NCBI GenBank assembly: GCA_905221605.1
Contig: CAJNDS010000879.1
Location: 535,059 to 588,558 of the forward strand
DNA: 53,500 nt
Direction of reading: 5' to 3'
DNA from: Symbiodinium natans
Taxonomy: Eukaryota > Sar > Dinophyceae > Suessiales > Symbiodiniaceae
In this document: in pieces, positions 33,111 through 44,118 of the stretch
Layout: the number at the start of each line of letters is the position of its first letter
Position numbering within the stretch: position 1 is the stretch's first letter
Made by a program: the position numbers and the translations under genes
Notes under the pieces: generated by a model
Database searches by the model: none
What the model was told of the DNA's origin: nothing
The model's input: only the letters and a program-made list of their open reading frames with translations

Positions 33111-36100
33111 ATGCATTTGTTGAATCAACTTCTTGGGAAGCCCCCAATTGTAAGCAGCAACACCTCACCAACTACTAGTAGCATCAAGAAGGAGCTCCAA
33201 AGACTTCTGAGGTGTTGGATCTTGTGGACCAGATGGGAAATGACCGGCTGCAGCCCGATGTAATCCATTTCAACACCGCCATCGCGGCAGCAGCAAAGGC
33301 TGGTCGATGGACTTTGGCTTTGGAGCTTTTTAAGACGATTTCCGGCACCCTCAAGCTCGATGCCTTCTCATATTGTTCGACCATCTCTGCATGTGAAAAA
33401 GCCAGTGTTTGGACCAGAGCCCTGGACCTACTCAAGGAGATGATCCAGTGCTCCATGGGCCGCAATACCATTGCCTTCAGCTCTGCAATCAGCGCATGTG
33501 AGAAGAGCTTCTGCTGGGAGGTAGCACTCCAACTGCTTCAAGCCATGGTGTTGGACTCAGTGCAGCGTAACACCTACACCTTCAACTCTGCAATCAGCGC
33601 TTGTGGTAGGAGCCAGCAGTGGCAACTAGCCTGCCGATTATTGCAGGACATGTCTAGAGACGCAACCCAAAAGGACACAATCACGTATAGCTCAGCTATC
33701 AGTGCTTGCGAGAAAGCGGCACAGTGGCTACGCGGGCTAGAGCTCTTCCGTGAAATGGAGGTAGCACAGATCTACCCGAATACTGTGACGTTCAATGCGT
33801 TGCTCAGCGCTTGCGACAAAGGTTCTGCTTGGATGGCTGCGTTGCAGGTCCTGCAGGAGATGACAGTACCGGCAACTCATATCACCTATGCCACTGTTCT
33901 CAGCGTTTGCGCGCGCCACGCCAAATGGGAGCACACACTTGCCTTGACCCACGGACTGTTAGCCTTACTCGGCCTGCTTTTGTTGCACGGCCTGTGCGTT
34001 TCCAGTCGCGTACGTAATGATAGATGATGTCATGTCAAGTTGCTGGCCGTATGTTTTGTGAAATGTTTAGGACAGTTTAGGATCCAGACAATGGCCCACT
34101 CGTGCTTCATGGCAAACGGGGTGGAAGCTGGTTCTGCCATAGCTGCACAAAATTCTCTGGGAGCCGAGTCTGCTGTGGACCTGCTCAAGGCTTTACGAGG
34201 CTCACGCTTGCAATGGAATGTGTATATAGGCTGTAGGTACTGGTACTGGCGTTCAGGTGTTGTTTGCAGAAGCGCAATGACTGGGTTCCATTGATGTCGT
34301 AGGTGCTTACTTCGGATCCGATGAGTGGCAGGATGTTTTTGGGTGCGTCCGCCGCGGCGCTGAATTCGGGCCATTGGTGGAGCAGGGCGAATATCGCGAG
34401 ACAAACAACAGCAGAGAGTCTTCTCTGACTGTACTTTTCCGCTCCGACGGCATCGTCGCAGTGTGCAAGCCTGCTGGATCCTCTACCGAAGAAGTGCTTG
34501 GCCTGCTGTCCGCGCAACTTCAGCATCCAATAACGCAGGTCTCTCGATTGGATCTGCCAACATCTGGGGTGCTTGTGGCAGCTGTGGGCAGTGCGAGTAG
34601 CCAGCAGGCCTGGTGGCTGTTGGCACAATTTGCAGGACGACTGTTATCCAAAAGCTACCTTTGCTTATGCTTTGGAGCAGCACCAGCTGGAGCGGAAAGG
34701 GAGGTCTGCAGCCCGCTGCAGACCACGCACTCACCTGATGGGTACAGTCGAACCGAGGCCAGAAACATGTATGATAAGAAATCGAGATGGGCACTATTTT
34801 TTGCAGCCTCTTCTCAGTCCTGCACTTCAGGTATCATCCTCTGGTCTCCCCGCACGAACTCGGTACAAGGTCCTAGCTACCTTCGCCAAGCAACATCTAC
34901 AGACACGAGGAGAACACTTGTTCGTTTGAGTGCTGTATGAGCTTCGGACTCCCTGGTGCTTTCATGGCATGTTGACCCAACTGTCAGCATGGTCTTCGAG
35001 GAGTCTCTCTGCTGCAAGTGTGGCCTGAGACTGGGAGGACAGTGTCAAGATACCAGAATTGGCCACCGTATCCATACTGTATCCTCTGTGCACACTGCAC
35101 CGGTGCACCGCCTTGCCTGTGCACGTCGTGGCTACTGAGCTTTCATTGCGCTCAAGTGCCGGGCGCACTTGCGTGTGCGCAGAGGACTCATCAAATCCGC
35201 GCTCACTTGGCCAGTGTCCAGAGCTCAGAATCTGACCGATTTTCTGAAGCTGACAGCAGCAGCCTTGCGTTTTTCTGTCGGTGGCTCGATGGATCCGAAA
35301 ACGCTACAGGGGGGTCCCCTGAGAAAAGAGGTTGTTCTGATTCTGAGAGGCTCAGGCGCACCCAACCGCAATTGAGAACAGCCTCCGCATCACGGCAGCT
35401 AGGCGCTAGGCACCAGACGAGCACTCACATTCATGCTTACTTCCATGCACGTTAGACATGAGCAAGGCGATTTGGGCGGGACTTTCTCTTGCAACATCTT
35501 AGGTTGCGATTGCTATGTATATGTAATGGGGAAGGAGGCACCCTGAGCAATCTAAGATAAAGAGGACCGGGGTGGCATCCTTTCAACCGGCCCTCGGCTT
35601 TAGAATTGGGTTGGTGCTGAACTGGGTGCTACATTACTGTGTCGGTCATATCTGCCAGTAACGTCTGAGATCGTCTTAGTCGTGTTCATGTGGTAGCCAA
35701 GAAGTACAGTTTTTTGCGTAACTATGCGTAACTTGTATCGGTTGATGGCCAAAGGCTGCTACACGCAACAAGACGAGTTAGTGTTGGGCAAAGCTCGCAG
35801 GTAGGCTTGCCTCTGGTCGGCGACACACAGTACGCTTGGCAGGCTCTCCACACTTCTGCTGTGCTTTGCATGATGCTTTGTATGCTCAGTCCACCCATGC
35901 TTTGGAGGAAGCGTGCGATGATGAAGCATCCATGAGAGGCGCGGAAAGGCAAAACCATGCACAACCACACTGCGCAAGTTTCTTGATCACCGGGCAGGCC
36001 GCGCTCTGCAGCTTGCGCTGGCAGCCTAGATGGCGCATGGCAGCGCAACTTCACAATTGGTTCGAAGCCTTCCGTGCCGAGGACTGCCGTTGCACATTGG

Positions 36101-36604
36101 TGCCCCACCCTTTTCCTCCATTGCTGGGAACTGCGATTGTTAGGCCGGGAATGCCATGCCATGCTTGTTTGCAGCGAGAACAAGGGTGCACCGTCCGACA
36201 GAGTCATGCCAGCTGCATGTATTAAGGTCCTTTCTGTTTGCCATGCCTGCCTGTGTGAGCGCGCGTGCTGCGCCACTACGTGGGAGCTCGCTATAATATA
36301 GCTCAAAAGGCGTATCTGCTAACAGATCTTCGCAGGTTTGGATGGCGAGCCGCTGAGAATCCGAGCTGACTTACCACTTCCGCTGCGACGCGCCTTGGGG
36401 ACCTTGTCGCTTCGAAGTGGCAGTGTGCCTCCGGAAGTGTGGACTGCGGAAAAAAGCAAAAAAGGCACAAGAAAAAGTAGTAAGAAGTATGCGCCAGGCT
36501 TTGGCAGCTCCGCTTTTCTAGGCCCCTGCAGTGCTTGCCCGCCATGCAGGACCTTGGCGGCACTGGCAAACGGGAAGTCGATCCTGTGGCAATCTCAGGT
36601 TTAG
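33111..36604 (+). CDS. PPR protein fused to an RluA-type RNA pseudouridine synthase
   Basis: The ATG at 33111 opens MHLLNQLLGKPP; 33212 to about 33950 encodes seven PPR motifs of about 35 residues (signature SAISACEK). Seven or eight further exons complete an RluA enzyme: 34091-34232 (or from ~34075), 34303-34757, 34831-34909, 35001-35037, 35185-35215, 35801-35838, 36082-36143, 36336-36604. Motifs in order: IVAVCKPAG, VSRLDLPTSG with the catalytic Asp, RTRYKVLATF, LLQVWPETGRTHQIRAHLAS, VGLPLVGDTQYAW, CPTLFLHCWELRLL, LPLPLRRALGTL. PPR tracts bind RNA in organelles, so this may choose and modify a plastid or mitochondrial RNA. Introns begin GT, GC, GA, GA, GT, GC, GC. An apparent stop at 34924 lies inside a GA-AG intron with CGAGGAG at both ends. 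Uncertain: the PPR-to-RluA junction and the 3' end, which may continue into the EF-hand exons. Confidence 0.82.
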
Positions 36605-36666
36605 ATCGCGGTAAAATGTAGCTCAGGTAAATTCGTACATGAATATATTTGGTTCTCTTGCTTGAG

Positions 36667-37778
36667 GATGACCAGGAGCACGTGAAGACACTTCTGACAA
36701 GCTACGGCCTTGGCTCAAGCAGGTGAGAACGGCAAGCTTTGCATGTTTTGCTTCGTGTGCTTCGTGCAGCTGCAGACAGTGCAAGTTTCGTGCGATGCTT
36801 GGGTTGCTACATGTGCCTGTCACTAGCAGGTCCTGTCATGTTCGCCGCTGTGTGCAAGGAGAACTTTCGGAAGAATTCTTCTCAGATCCGATGGAAGAGG
36901 GGCCTCTAGTTCAGACTTGACTTTTGCAGTCCCCCAGGTTTGACGCGAACGGCGATGGAGTCTTGAGTTGGACGGAGGCAGCCTTTGTCAATGCGGATCG
37001 CCACAGCGGTTTTGGATGGCGAGTCAGAATGTCAGGTTCTGCCCCTCGTGAACAGCCTCTATGAGAGCTTCGGCTTGCAACCGCGATGCCGGCATGTATC
37101 AGCTTCGGGACCCGTGGGTCGGCGGATGAGACTTAGACTTACAGCTTACACACACACATTGCTTCTATTTCTCCCAGCAGTCCGATCACTAGTTGACCGT
37201 GGTTAGGTAGTCAGAAGCTGTGAGAGTCATGACAAGAAGCAGCAGGCCGCGCGAGGGCAATCTGCGGTCGTTCTTCGATGCCACAGACCTTAACAAGGAC
37301 AAGGGGGGTACATGTGTGCACTGAGCATCACAGAGTCCAAATGTCATTACTCTGCTCTTTAGCGTAATTAACAGGTAATTAACAGTGCTGGACAAAGAAT
37401 GGCTCACCCTCTACGGAAACCAGGCTTCATTACGCCTGCCCGAAGGTGCTGTCCCGAAGGTGCTGTGCTGCCCCTAAAACATTCTTTTTTTGCCCCTCAA
37501 TCTTAGAAGTGCCAGCCGGGGCTGAGGCTCGCCTCCAGGAAGCTTGGGTAGGATCCCGTACACAGGTTTTGCTGTGCAACATCCACCGAAATCAGAAAGT
37601 TTGGCCCACGTCTGACGGCAGCCTCGATTTGTTGACAAGAGATCTCGCTTCCTAATCTTCACAGATTGAGGATGGCGTTCTCTCAGAGCGGGAGTTCAAA
37701 AAGTTCTTCGAATGCTTTCTTCGCTACGCATTCTTTGATGTTGCCGGCGCCCTACAAATTCTATTCCACTTTGACTGA
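36667..37778 (+). CDS. EF-hand calcium-binding protein or C-terminal part of the preceding gene
   Basis: Exon 36667-36722 (DDQEHVKTLLTSYGLGS) joins by a GT-AG intron, with CAGGT at both ends, to 36938, which gives an EF-hand loop DANGDGVLSWTE, all 12 positions canonical. A later exon ending at 37297 and one from 37671 join through a GA-AG intron (AGGA at both ends) into a second loop, DLNKDGVLSERE. The frame then runs to a TGA at 37776-37778. The exon between the two loops is uncertain (37256 or slightly earlier). A possible start is the ATG at 36544 (MQDLGGTGKREVDP), which overlaps the last exon of the pseudouridine synthase in another frame. This overlap suggests that either the synthase ends earlier or both belong to one gene. 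Confidence 0.6.
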
Positions 37779-40298
37779 GTTCACAGGTTGTGAAAGGCAT
37801 CAGGCCACTGCTCGCGGGTCACGATTGGATTAGGATGCGCAGTTTCTCCAAAAGATGCAAACGGTGAGCTTCGCGGGTTGCATGAGAAATGTGAGACACC
37901 GGACCCTGAGAAATGACAGGGAAAGGAGCTTTGTTCACTTTGTTGGCTTCGCTTAATTACATTCAGTGAAGTGGCTTAGCGCCAAACGTGATGGGGGGGG
38001 GGGGGAGGGGCATGCCGTGCTCACCGTGCTCATGCGATAGCGAGCTGCTTTCTGACATTACTGAACATGACAGAAGCAGATGAGCATGCCCGTTCATATC
38101 GTCACTCTTTGCATTGATCCACCATACATGGGGCCCTCTTTCACCGGACTGTGGCGTCAAGCAAACAGCCAAGCTTCAGATGCATCAGACCGGAAACTCT
38201 ATCGGAATGCAGATGGGTGGAGTGGCAGAGAGCCACATCTGCATACCAACCACTCTGTAAATGCCAGGGGTTGGAACATGCATGTCCGGATTCCCTTCGC
38301 CCAGACAGTGCGACAACGTGTTTCTGCAGCCGGAAGGACGTGCCACAGATGCATCCAAAGACAAACAAGTCGAGCGGTCAAAAGGACAACAAACGTAGCA
38401 CAAAGGTCCAACTAAGAGAAACTGGAGTTGCATGGCGTGCTTGCGTCCGGTGCGCAGAGACAGAGATGGCATAGGTTGCCACGCAGCACCGTTTCCAATA
38501 GACAGTGAGAAGAAGCAGTAACGTCCAGAGCATGTGCCGGCCCAAATACGTCTACGTCAGTTCTACTTCTGCAAGACACCAGAGCAGCCTCTCCCAGAAA
38601 TTAAGTCGTGCGTGCATGATACTTACGTCCGATCCCAACGTGCTTCGGCCTCCCTGCTCCTACGGTATCGGGCTTCTAGCCGTATCGTGTTCTGCTGATT
38701 CTTGCTTGGGTGGAGAGTTTCTTCACATGTGCTGGTGCTGCGCTCTGTCCATGTTTCAAAAAAAGTTTGTACAACACCTTGACTATGAGTTTCACCTGTC
38801 TCCTGGTTTCCGGCGGGCACCTTTTTTTGTTTGAATCAGCCGTTTCGTGCGTTTTCATTCAGCTGTCTCGTGGTTTCCGATTCAGCCGGTTTGGCTTCCA
38901 ACTCAGGTGTTCTGTCTTCCCATTTATTTTGCAGTTCGGGAACCCGGTTTTTGGGTTGACCTTGGTTATGAATGTGGGCCGTGTATCGCCTTGTTATGAT
39001 GGCTCGCATTATATCTGAGAGCGAGTCGGTGGGCATGCGCAGAAATAGTAGTCGTGACATGTCATGACTGGAAGATACACCTGTGGATGTTCGTGTGGGC
39101 GATGCTCTGGCGACATTTGGCGACCTGAGGTGCAGAAGGAATCGGCCAACGCCAAGCAGGTAACCACCACGTCGCTGCCCAAAGTAGCATGCAAAGGGCA
39201 CCAACCGCAGAGTCTTGCAGCACCAGTGTGTCGGTCCTCAGGGAAGCGAAGGAGGAGCCAGAGGAGAAGGCAGAGAAGGAGAAGCCGGTCGCCACAGCCC
39301 GAGATGGTTTGTGTGGCGTTTTGTGTGGCGTGTGGTGCTGACAGCAGTGCAGCCCAGGAAGACAGAAGGCCCGAACGCCGAACGTGCTCTCACTTGTTTT
39401 CTGGGATTCTGGGCATGCGCTCGGATGCGTTCTGCATAGGCCAGCGAACCCAGCGGTGGAGACAAGAGGCGGCTATGAGCGGCAGGACAAGGCTGGCACA
39501 TCTTGCCGCGCCGACCTTTTTTTCAATTTTCCATTCGGAGATTGTTCCCACAGCTGCCCCGAAACCTGCATCGGCGGTGTGAAAATTTGAGAAGGCCGCG
39601 CGAACATCGCAAGTCGCACAAGGAAGTCCAGGCCAGATCCGCCTCTGCTGGCAATTGGCGCGCTTTGCTGACTGCAAAAAAAGTGCTGAGTCACAGGCGT
39701 CCCATTTCGTGTCATTGCTCCTCATGGCATCTCCTGGAGGACCTTCGGTGAAATGTCAAACCGGTCTGCTAGCCCAGTCGTTCGGTTCGCGATGTTTGTT
39801 GGCCGGCCGGTGCACCTCATACCTCAAAGCCCAAAAGCTCCGAACCGCAAGCCCCCAAAGCCGAACTTGCATCCTTGAAGCCCCCCCTGCCCTCTTCTCA
39901 AGTCACATCACGCAGCGGATCGTGGCGGTATGCCGCGCAGTGTGCCGTGAGCACGTAGCCTTGTTTCAATCTGGAGCCGTCAGTCTCAATGGTGGATGAT
40001 GCAAAGTCTTCGGCGATTCTGACCAATCCCTCCGAGCATGAACTGTGCAGAGCCTGTATTGAGGTTGGCAGAGTGTCATAGGGATAAAGATTGTCACCTT
40101 TCATGTTGTGCCACAACAGTCCCAGCACATGTTTAGAGGGCTGTCGCAAGATCCCCAGTTTGTGGTTGCCTCTACCGTGCGTCATGGCTTGTGCCGGTTT
40201 GCATCCATGGGTGCCTTTTGGCACAAGTTCCAATATGCCACGAGGATTGGCTGCAGAAGAGGAAGGCTGTAGGGTATGCCCCTGCCCTTCCTCCGCAG
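37779..40298. other. scattered possible exons, no gene model
   Basis: A frame near 37790-37880 could extend the EF-hand gene. A 13-base G run sits at 37993. Frames at 39064-39320 include a highly charged stretch (REAKEEPEEKAEKEKP) that looks coding on the + strand. Other frames at 38080-38834 and 39650-39999 are unconvincing. Confidence 0.35.
37993..38005. repeat. G homopolymer
   Basis: Thirteen consecutive G followed by AGGGG. Confidence 0.9.
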
Positions 40299-40467
40299 GC
40301 AATTTCCCCCTGACACGAAAACGGAACCTATGGCAGCCCGCGACTTCCCAGTGGCGTGGCCATCGCGGCCAGGAGAAGCCCCGACTTCAACGACAGAATG
40401 GACAGCAGTGTCAATGCAGGAGAAGTGGCCTGCAACTTACATTGGAAAAACCATGATGCCTCCATGA
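40299..40467 (+). CDS. possible last exon, unknown protein
   Basis: After a pyrimidine-rich CCGCAG|G acceptor the frame reads QFPPDTKTEPMAARDFPVAW and stays hydrophilic to a TGA. Composition and acceptor fit a C-terminal exon. Possible upstream exons lie at 39.1-39.3 kb. No family recognised. Confidence 0.35.
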
Positions 40468-41964
40468 AAAATCGCATGGCTTCATTTAGGTGCCGCAGTC
40501 TGAAAACTAGATGTTAGCAGCTGTTAGCAAGGTCAAGGTATTGGAGCAGTGGGTCAAGACCGACAGAGGTCCACTTTCCAGCTCCAAGCTGCAGCAGCTG
40601 CATTTTTGATATTTTCTTAATTTCGTTCCTCAGGAAGTGGTGTTGCAAAGGCTTATATAAATTCGAAAAGCTTTGAGATTGTGTTTGCTGAGTGGAGGTT
40701 GGCTTCCGCTGCACGACGCTCGCGGCAAACCTCTGCTGCAGCCTGCCATGGCCGAGCTCACAGTTATGGGATGTGCGCGCAACTAAGTGCGTCGGGGGTG
40801 CGACTGCACCGTTGATTGCAGCAATGAGGAGGACCTTGAGGGCCGTCGAGCTCCAGCAGGTGGGACAATGGGGCTTTTCCAGGGCCCCTTGTTAGAGATG
40901 CGGATGGCTGTACGTCCTGGCAGGAGCAGCAGGCCCAGCTTTCACAGCTTGCAGGCGCCCGGCCCTGCTGCCTTGTGTTTCCTTATAGGTTTTGCCGAGC
41001 CTTCACTAGCCGTTTCCAATATCATGGGCTCTGCTGCGCTTTCCATGATACACCAACTTTCTACCTCTGCCCGTCGCAAGCTCTTGCTTCTTACAGGCGT
41101 GAGAAGAAGCCGAAGGAGGCGACGTGCCTCCATTTGTGTGTCCGTGTGTGTGTCTGTGTTCGCGTCAGGGTACCAGTAGGCTCTCAGCCATTACGCATGT
41201 CCATTGACTGAAGGCAGATGCTGCACAACCTGACGGCCGAGACCCGAGCGTTGTAGAAGCAGTCGTTGTCCTCGACTTCTTCTTATGCTTGAAGCAAGCA
41301 TTTTCACAGCAACTCGCCGAAAGAATGGCGAAAGACACCACGGAAGACCTCGCCAGTTTCGCGAAAAGTTCTGATGTTATGCTCCGCGGTTGCTCTTGAA
41401 TAAGACGGGAAGAGACCTTTCGAAAGCTCACAGCAGAAATCGCTTCTTCAAATACTAAAACCCGCAAAACTAATCCGAGAATCGGCTCGGCCGGGAAAAT
41501 GTCAAAGAGAAGGGCAGGGGTGGGGTTTTTGTACGGTTGGCTCCCGGAACACGAAGCCCTGAATCTCAACCCCAAGGCCTGAACCCTGAGGAGGGTGAGC
41601 GTCGAAAACGTTGAAACGCTCCGAGCACAACTGTAGGCACCGAGGGGCCTAGCAGGAAAAAGTGCATTTCTCCCGGCGAAGAAGAGCTCATCCCTTTATT
41701 ATAAACACATTCAGGACCATGAAATCTTCCCGAAGCATGTCAGAGGCAAGTCCGTCCTACCATCGCTCGAACTCTGTCAGTTGGCAGGTGCCGTTCGCAG
41801 GTCTGTAACTCATAACTGGCATAGCATGTAGCATAATCAGTGGCAACTGCCGAGAATAAACTCTCGGTATCTCTTGGTGACATCCACCGAGATGAGCCGA
41901 AGCTTCGATCCGGAGAGGAGGAGCCTCGTCACTGCTATAGCATGAAGTAGGTTCCCGTTGCTTT
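40468..41964. other. no supported gene
   Basis: Overlapping frames at 40692-41179 cross a GT-rich patch at about 41135-41160. Minus-strand frame 41165-41575 lacks motifs. Confidence 0.4.
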
Positions 41965-42306
41965 ATGGAGCTTGCCTGGCCTGACACAAATTTAGCCAAG
42001 CACATAAGTAGTGTTTTCGAACGCTGGCCCAGAGACCTGCATGCAAAAGTGTTCTCGGAGAATCAGGATCCTTTTTTGGTGGTCATTCTCACATGTTTTC
42101 AGAAAGCGCGACTCCCTCCCTCGCAGGATTGGAAAGAACGCTTGGACCGCCTGCAGGAGCGCTTTCCAATGCTAAGCTGTGGGCTCGGAACGTCCATCAG
42201 CCTGCTTCCAGCTTGGCAAGTAGATGCAACTAGCAGAATCAGGGAAGCTCCTAGGTTCTGGGCAAGTGCTGCAGAAACTCCGAGCTCATCAAGGCAAGTG
42301 GCATGA
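41965..42306 (+). CDS. hypothetical protein or exon
   Basis: A true ATG opens a 113-codon frame starting MELAWPDTNLAKHISSVFER. It continues through an amphipathic region, DWKERLDRLQERFPM, and ends in a Ser-rich tail. Charge and residue balance are protein-like over the first 75 residues. The helical pattern resembles repeat proteins of organelles, but no family can be named. It may be one exon of a larger gene. Confidence 0.35.
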   Translation: MELAWPDTNLAKHISSVFERWPRDLHAKVFSENQDPFLVVILTCFQKARLPPSQDWKERLDRLQERFPMLSCGLGTSISLLPAWQVDATSRIREAPRFWASAAETPSSSRQVA

Positions 42307-42537
42307 ACATCAGCATGAACCAAGATCGCTGATGTGGATGTTTGGGTCCTAGGGACATGGTACAGGTCATGCAGGACACACGGCAGCGGCGCTGCGTGAG
42401 CTCATGGGCCGCCATGGAGGATAAGACTGGGCAGCAGGGAGGCAAAGTGCAGATAGTGCAGCACACGAGCCACCATCAGCAAGCAACTGTGGGCGTCGGA
42501 TGTTACTCAGAGCTGTCCCTGACCACGCTGCTGCAAT

Positions 42538-42569
42538 CCTTGCTTGCTTGCTTGCTTGCTTGCTTGTTT
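42538..42569. repeat. TTGC tetranucleotide microsatellite
   Basis: About six or seven uninterrupted CTTG/TTGC units. Confidence 0.85.
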
Positions 42570-43388
42570 GGAGAATTTATTGCGGTCCACGGGCCAGCTG
42601 TGTCACTGAATTTAGAATTTAAGATGCTGCAGAGTCAAGCTGAAATGCGGCTTTGACTGGCAAAGGCCATTTATGTAAGCATCAGTCTTATGCCCCTCAT
42701 GCTCCTCGATGTCAGTGAAGAAAGGACCGCTGCAAGAATCCGAGCCATGAGAGCAGCTCCGGAAGAGCATGGCTCACGTCTGCAGAGGCACTGAGAGGTG
42801 ATGCTGCAGCCGCATCCTGCCCAAGCATGGCAGCTAGCATGGCACTTGAGCCTGGTTCGGCGATCAATTCTCAAAAGGCGAGACCATCATCTGCCTGATT
42901 CGAGAGTTTCCGTGCCGAGTGTTGAACTGGCCAACCCCCTTGGACTACGCGGACACCCCCAGCCCGTACTTTCTGCGCTCACATAGTATGTTCCAAGTGT
43001 GCGGGCACGGTACAACGAACGCTTCGGCGGTCGCCGAATCAGGGATCGTTTTCGCTAGAATCTTGGGATCTTGTGAATGTTGTAGTTCCATGCCTGCGCT
43101 GCGCTTAATTTTGCGCATGGGAGGATCTGCACACGCAGCAGCACTCTTTCCGCATCGCCGCCAAGCAGTTCGCCAAAGGCCCGATGCCGAGAAACTTCGA
43201 GGAACCCCACTCCCCGACCAAACAACACGAGACTCAACGAGAGAGGTCCCGGAAACCATCGCAACCCTTCTGAGCCGATGTTAGAGGCCCGGTCACTGTT
43301 CACCTCGCTGCATCTGGTGATCTCGAACGGCTTGGAGCCAGCTTCGCGCGTGGACCTGAGAACCCGCAGAGCTATGCAGGGCTTTTTC

Positions 43389-43421
43389 GAGAGCCTGTAG
43401 AGAGCCTGTAGAGAGCCTGTA
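43389..43421. repeat. 11-bp tandem repeat
   Basis: Three copies of GAGAGCCTGTA in a row. Confidence 0.8.
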
Positions 43422-44118
43422 CACTGTAGAGCCTTTTTTGTTTCTATAGAACTTGAGAGGCTGTTGTTGAGTTGGAACGTTCCTGGAGGAACTTCCAGCG
43501 CTTCAGGGGTCCTGATCCTCCACAGGACGGGCAGTGCACTCTGCATCTCCTGGGATGTCTAAAGTCTAAAGTCCAGTGGTTCAACGGTCATTGCATCCTC
43601 AAGCAGCTAGACGTGCGACTGCCGTGATATGTTTTTTTTGCCGCTGCCTTGGCTCCGTGTCTGGCTTGGGCACCTGGCCAGGATGTTGTCGTGCCCTATT
43701 CGGAGAAGAGCGACGGGGGCTTAGCTGGTCGGCCATGAAGCGGCAGCGCTGTGCTGTGACGGCGTGAGCCTGATAAGCTTGCTTTTGGCAGGAAGAACAG
43801 CGAAGATCGCTGCGCTGCTGGCTTCTCACATTTCCAGAAAGAGTGGCAACAACCAAAGGACCACATGAAGTGCCTGAGGCCCTAGAACTGCGCCTGCAGA
43901 AGTGGCACGGTTCCAGCCTTAGCCTAGTTAAGCTCCTGCCACACCATCCCCGCAAAACGGAAGGCAAGTCGAAGATGTTGAGATATGTTGAGATTCGAGA
44001 TGTGGTGGGGCTCTTCCTGGAGTTCGAATCAGGCCCTTCGACTATTCCTTCCCTGTTCCGAGCCGTCGGGAAGAGCGCTTCTTCCTCAGCTAGGAATGTC
44101 AGAGTCATAGCCCCGGGT

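Larger units (their letters stand above)
42307..44118. other. no supported gene
   Basis: Frames at 42342-42656, 42919-43284 and 43843-44121 on +, and 43599-44108 on -, conflict with one another and show no motif. Confidence 0.4.

Noticed and set aside
33212-34027. PPR frame as a complete stand-alone gene ending at 34027
   Set aside because: The last 20 residues lose the PPR pattern, good donors occur before the stop, and PPR-like sequence resumes at 34091.
34922-34930. In-frame TGA suggesting a dead pseudouridine synthase
   Set aside because: The stop lies inside a GA-AG intron with a 7-bp direct repeat. Removing it restores the conserved motif in phase.
35722-36306. 194-codon minus-strand open frame
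   Set aside because: It is antisense to two exons of the pseudouridine synthase whose motifs (VGLPLVGDTQYAW, CPTLFLHCWEL) fix the plus strand as coding.
36710-36720. TTGGCTCAAG as a third relict spliced leader
   Set aside because: It lies inside a coding exon of the EF-hand gene, in frame as part of YGLGSS, so it is explained by coding sequence.
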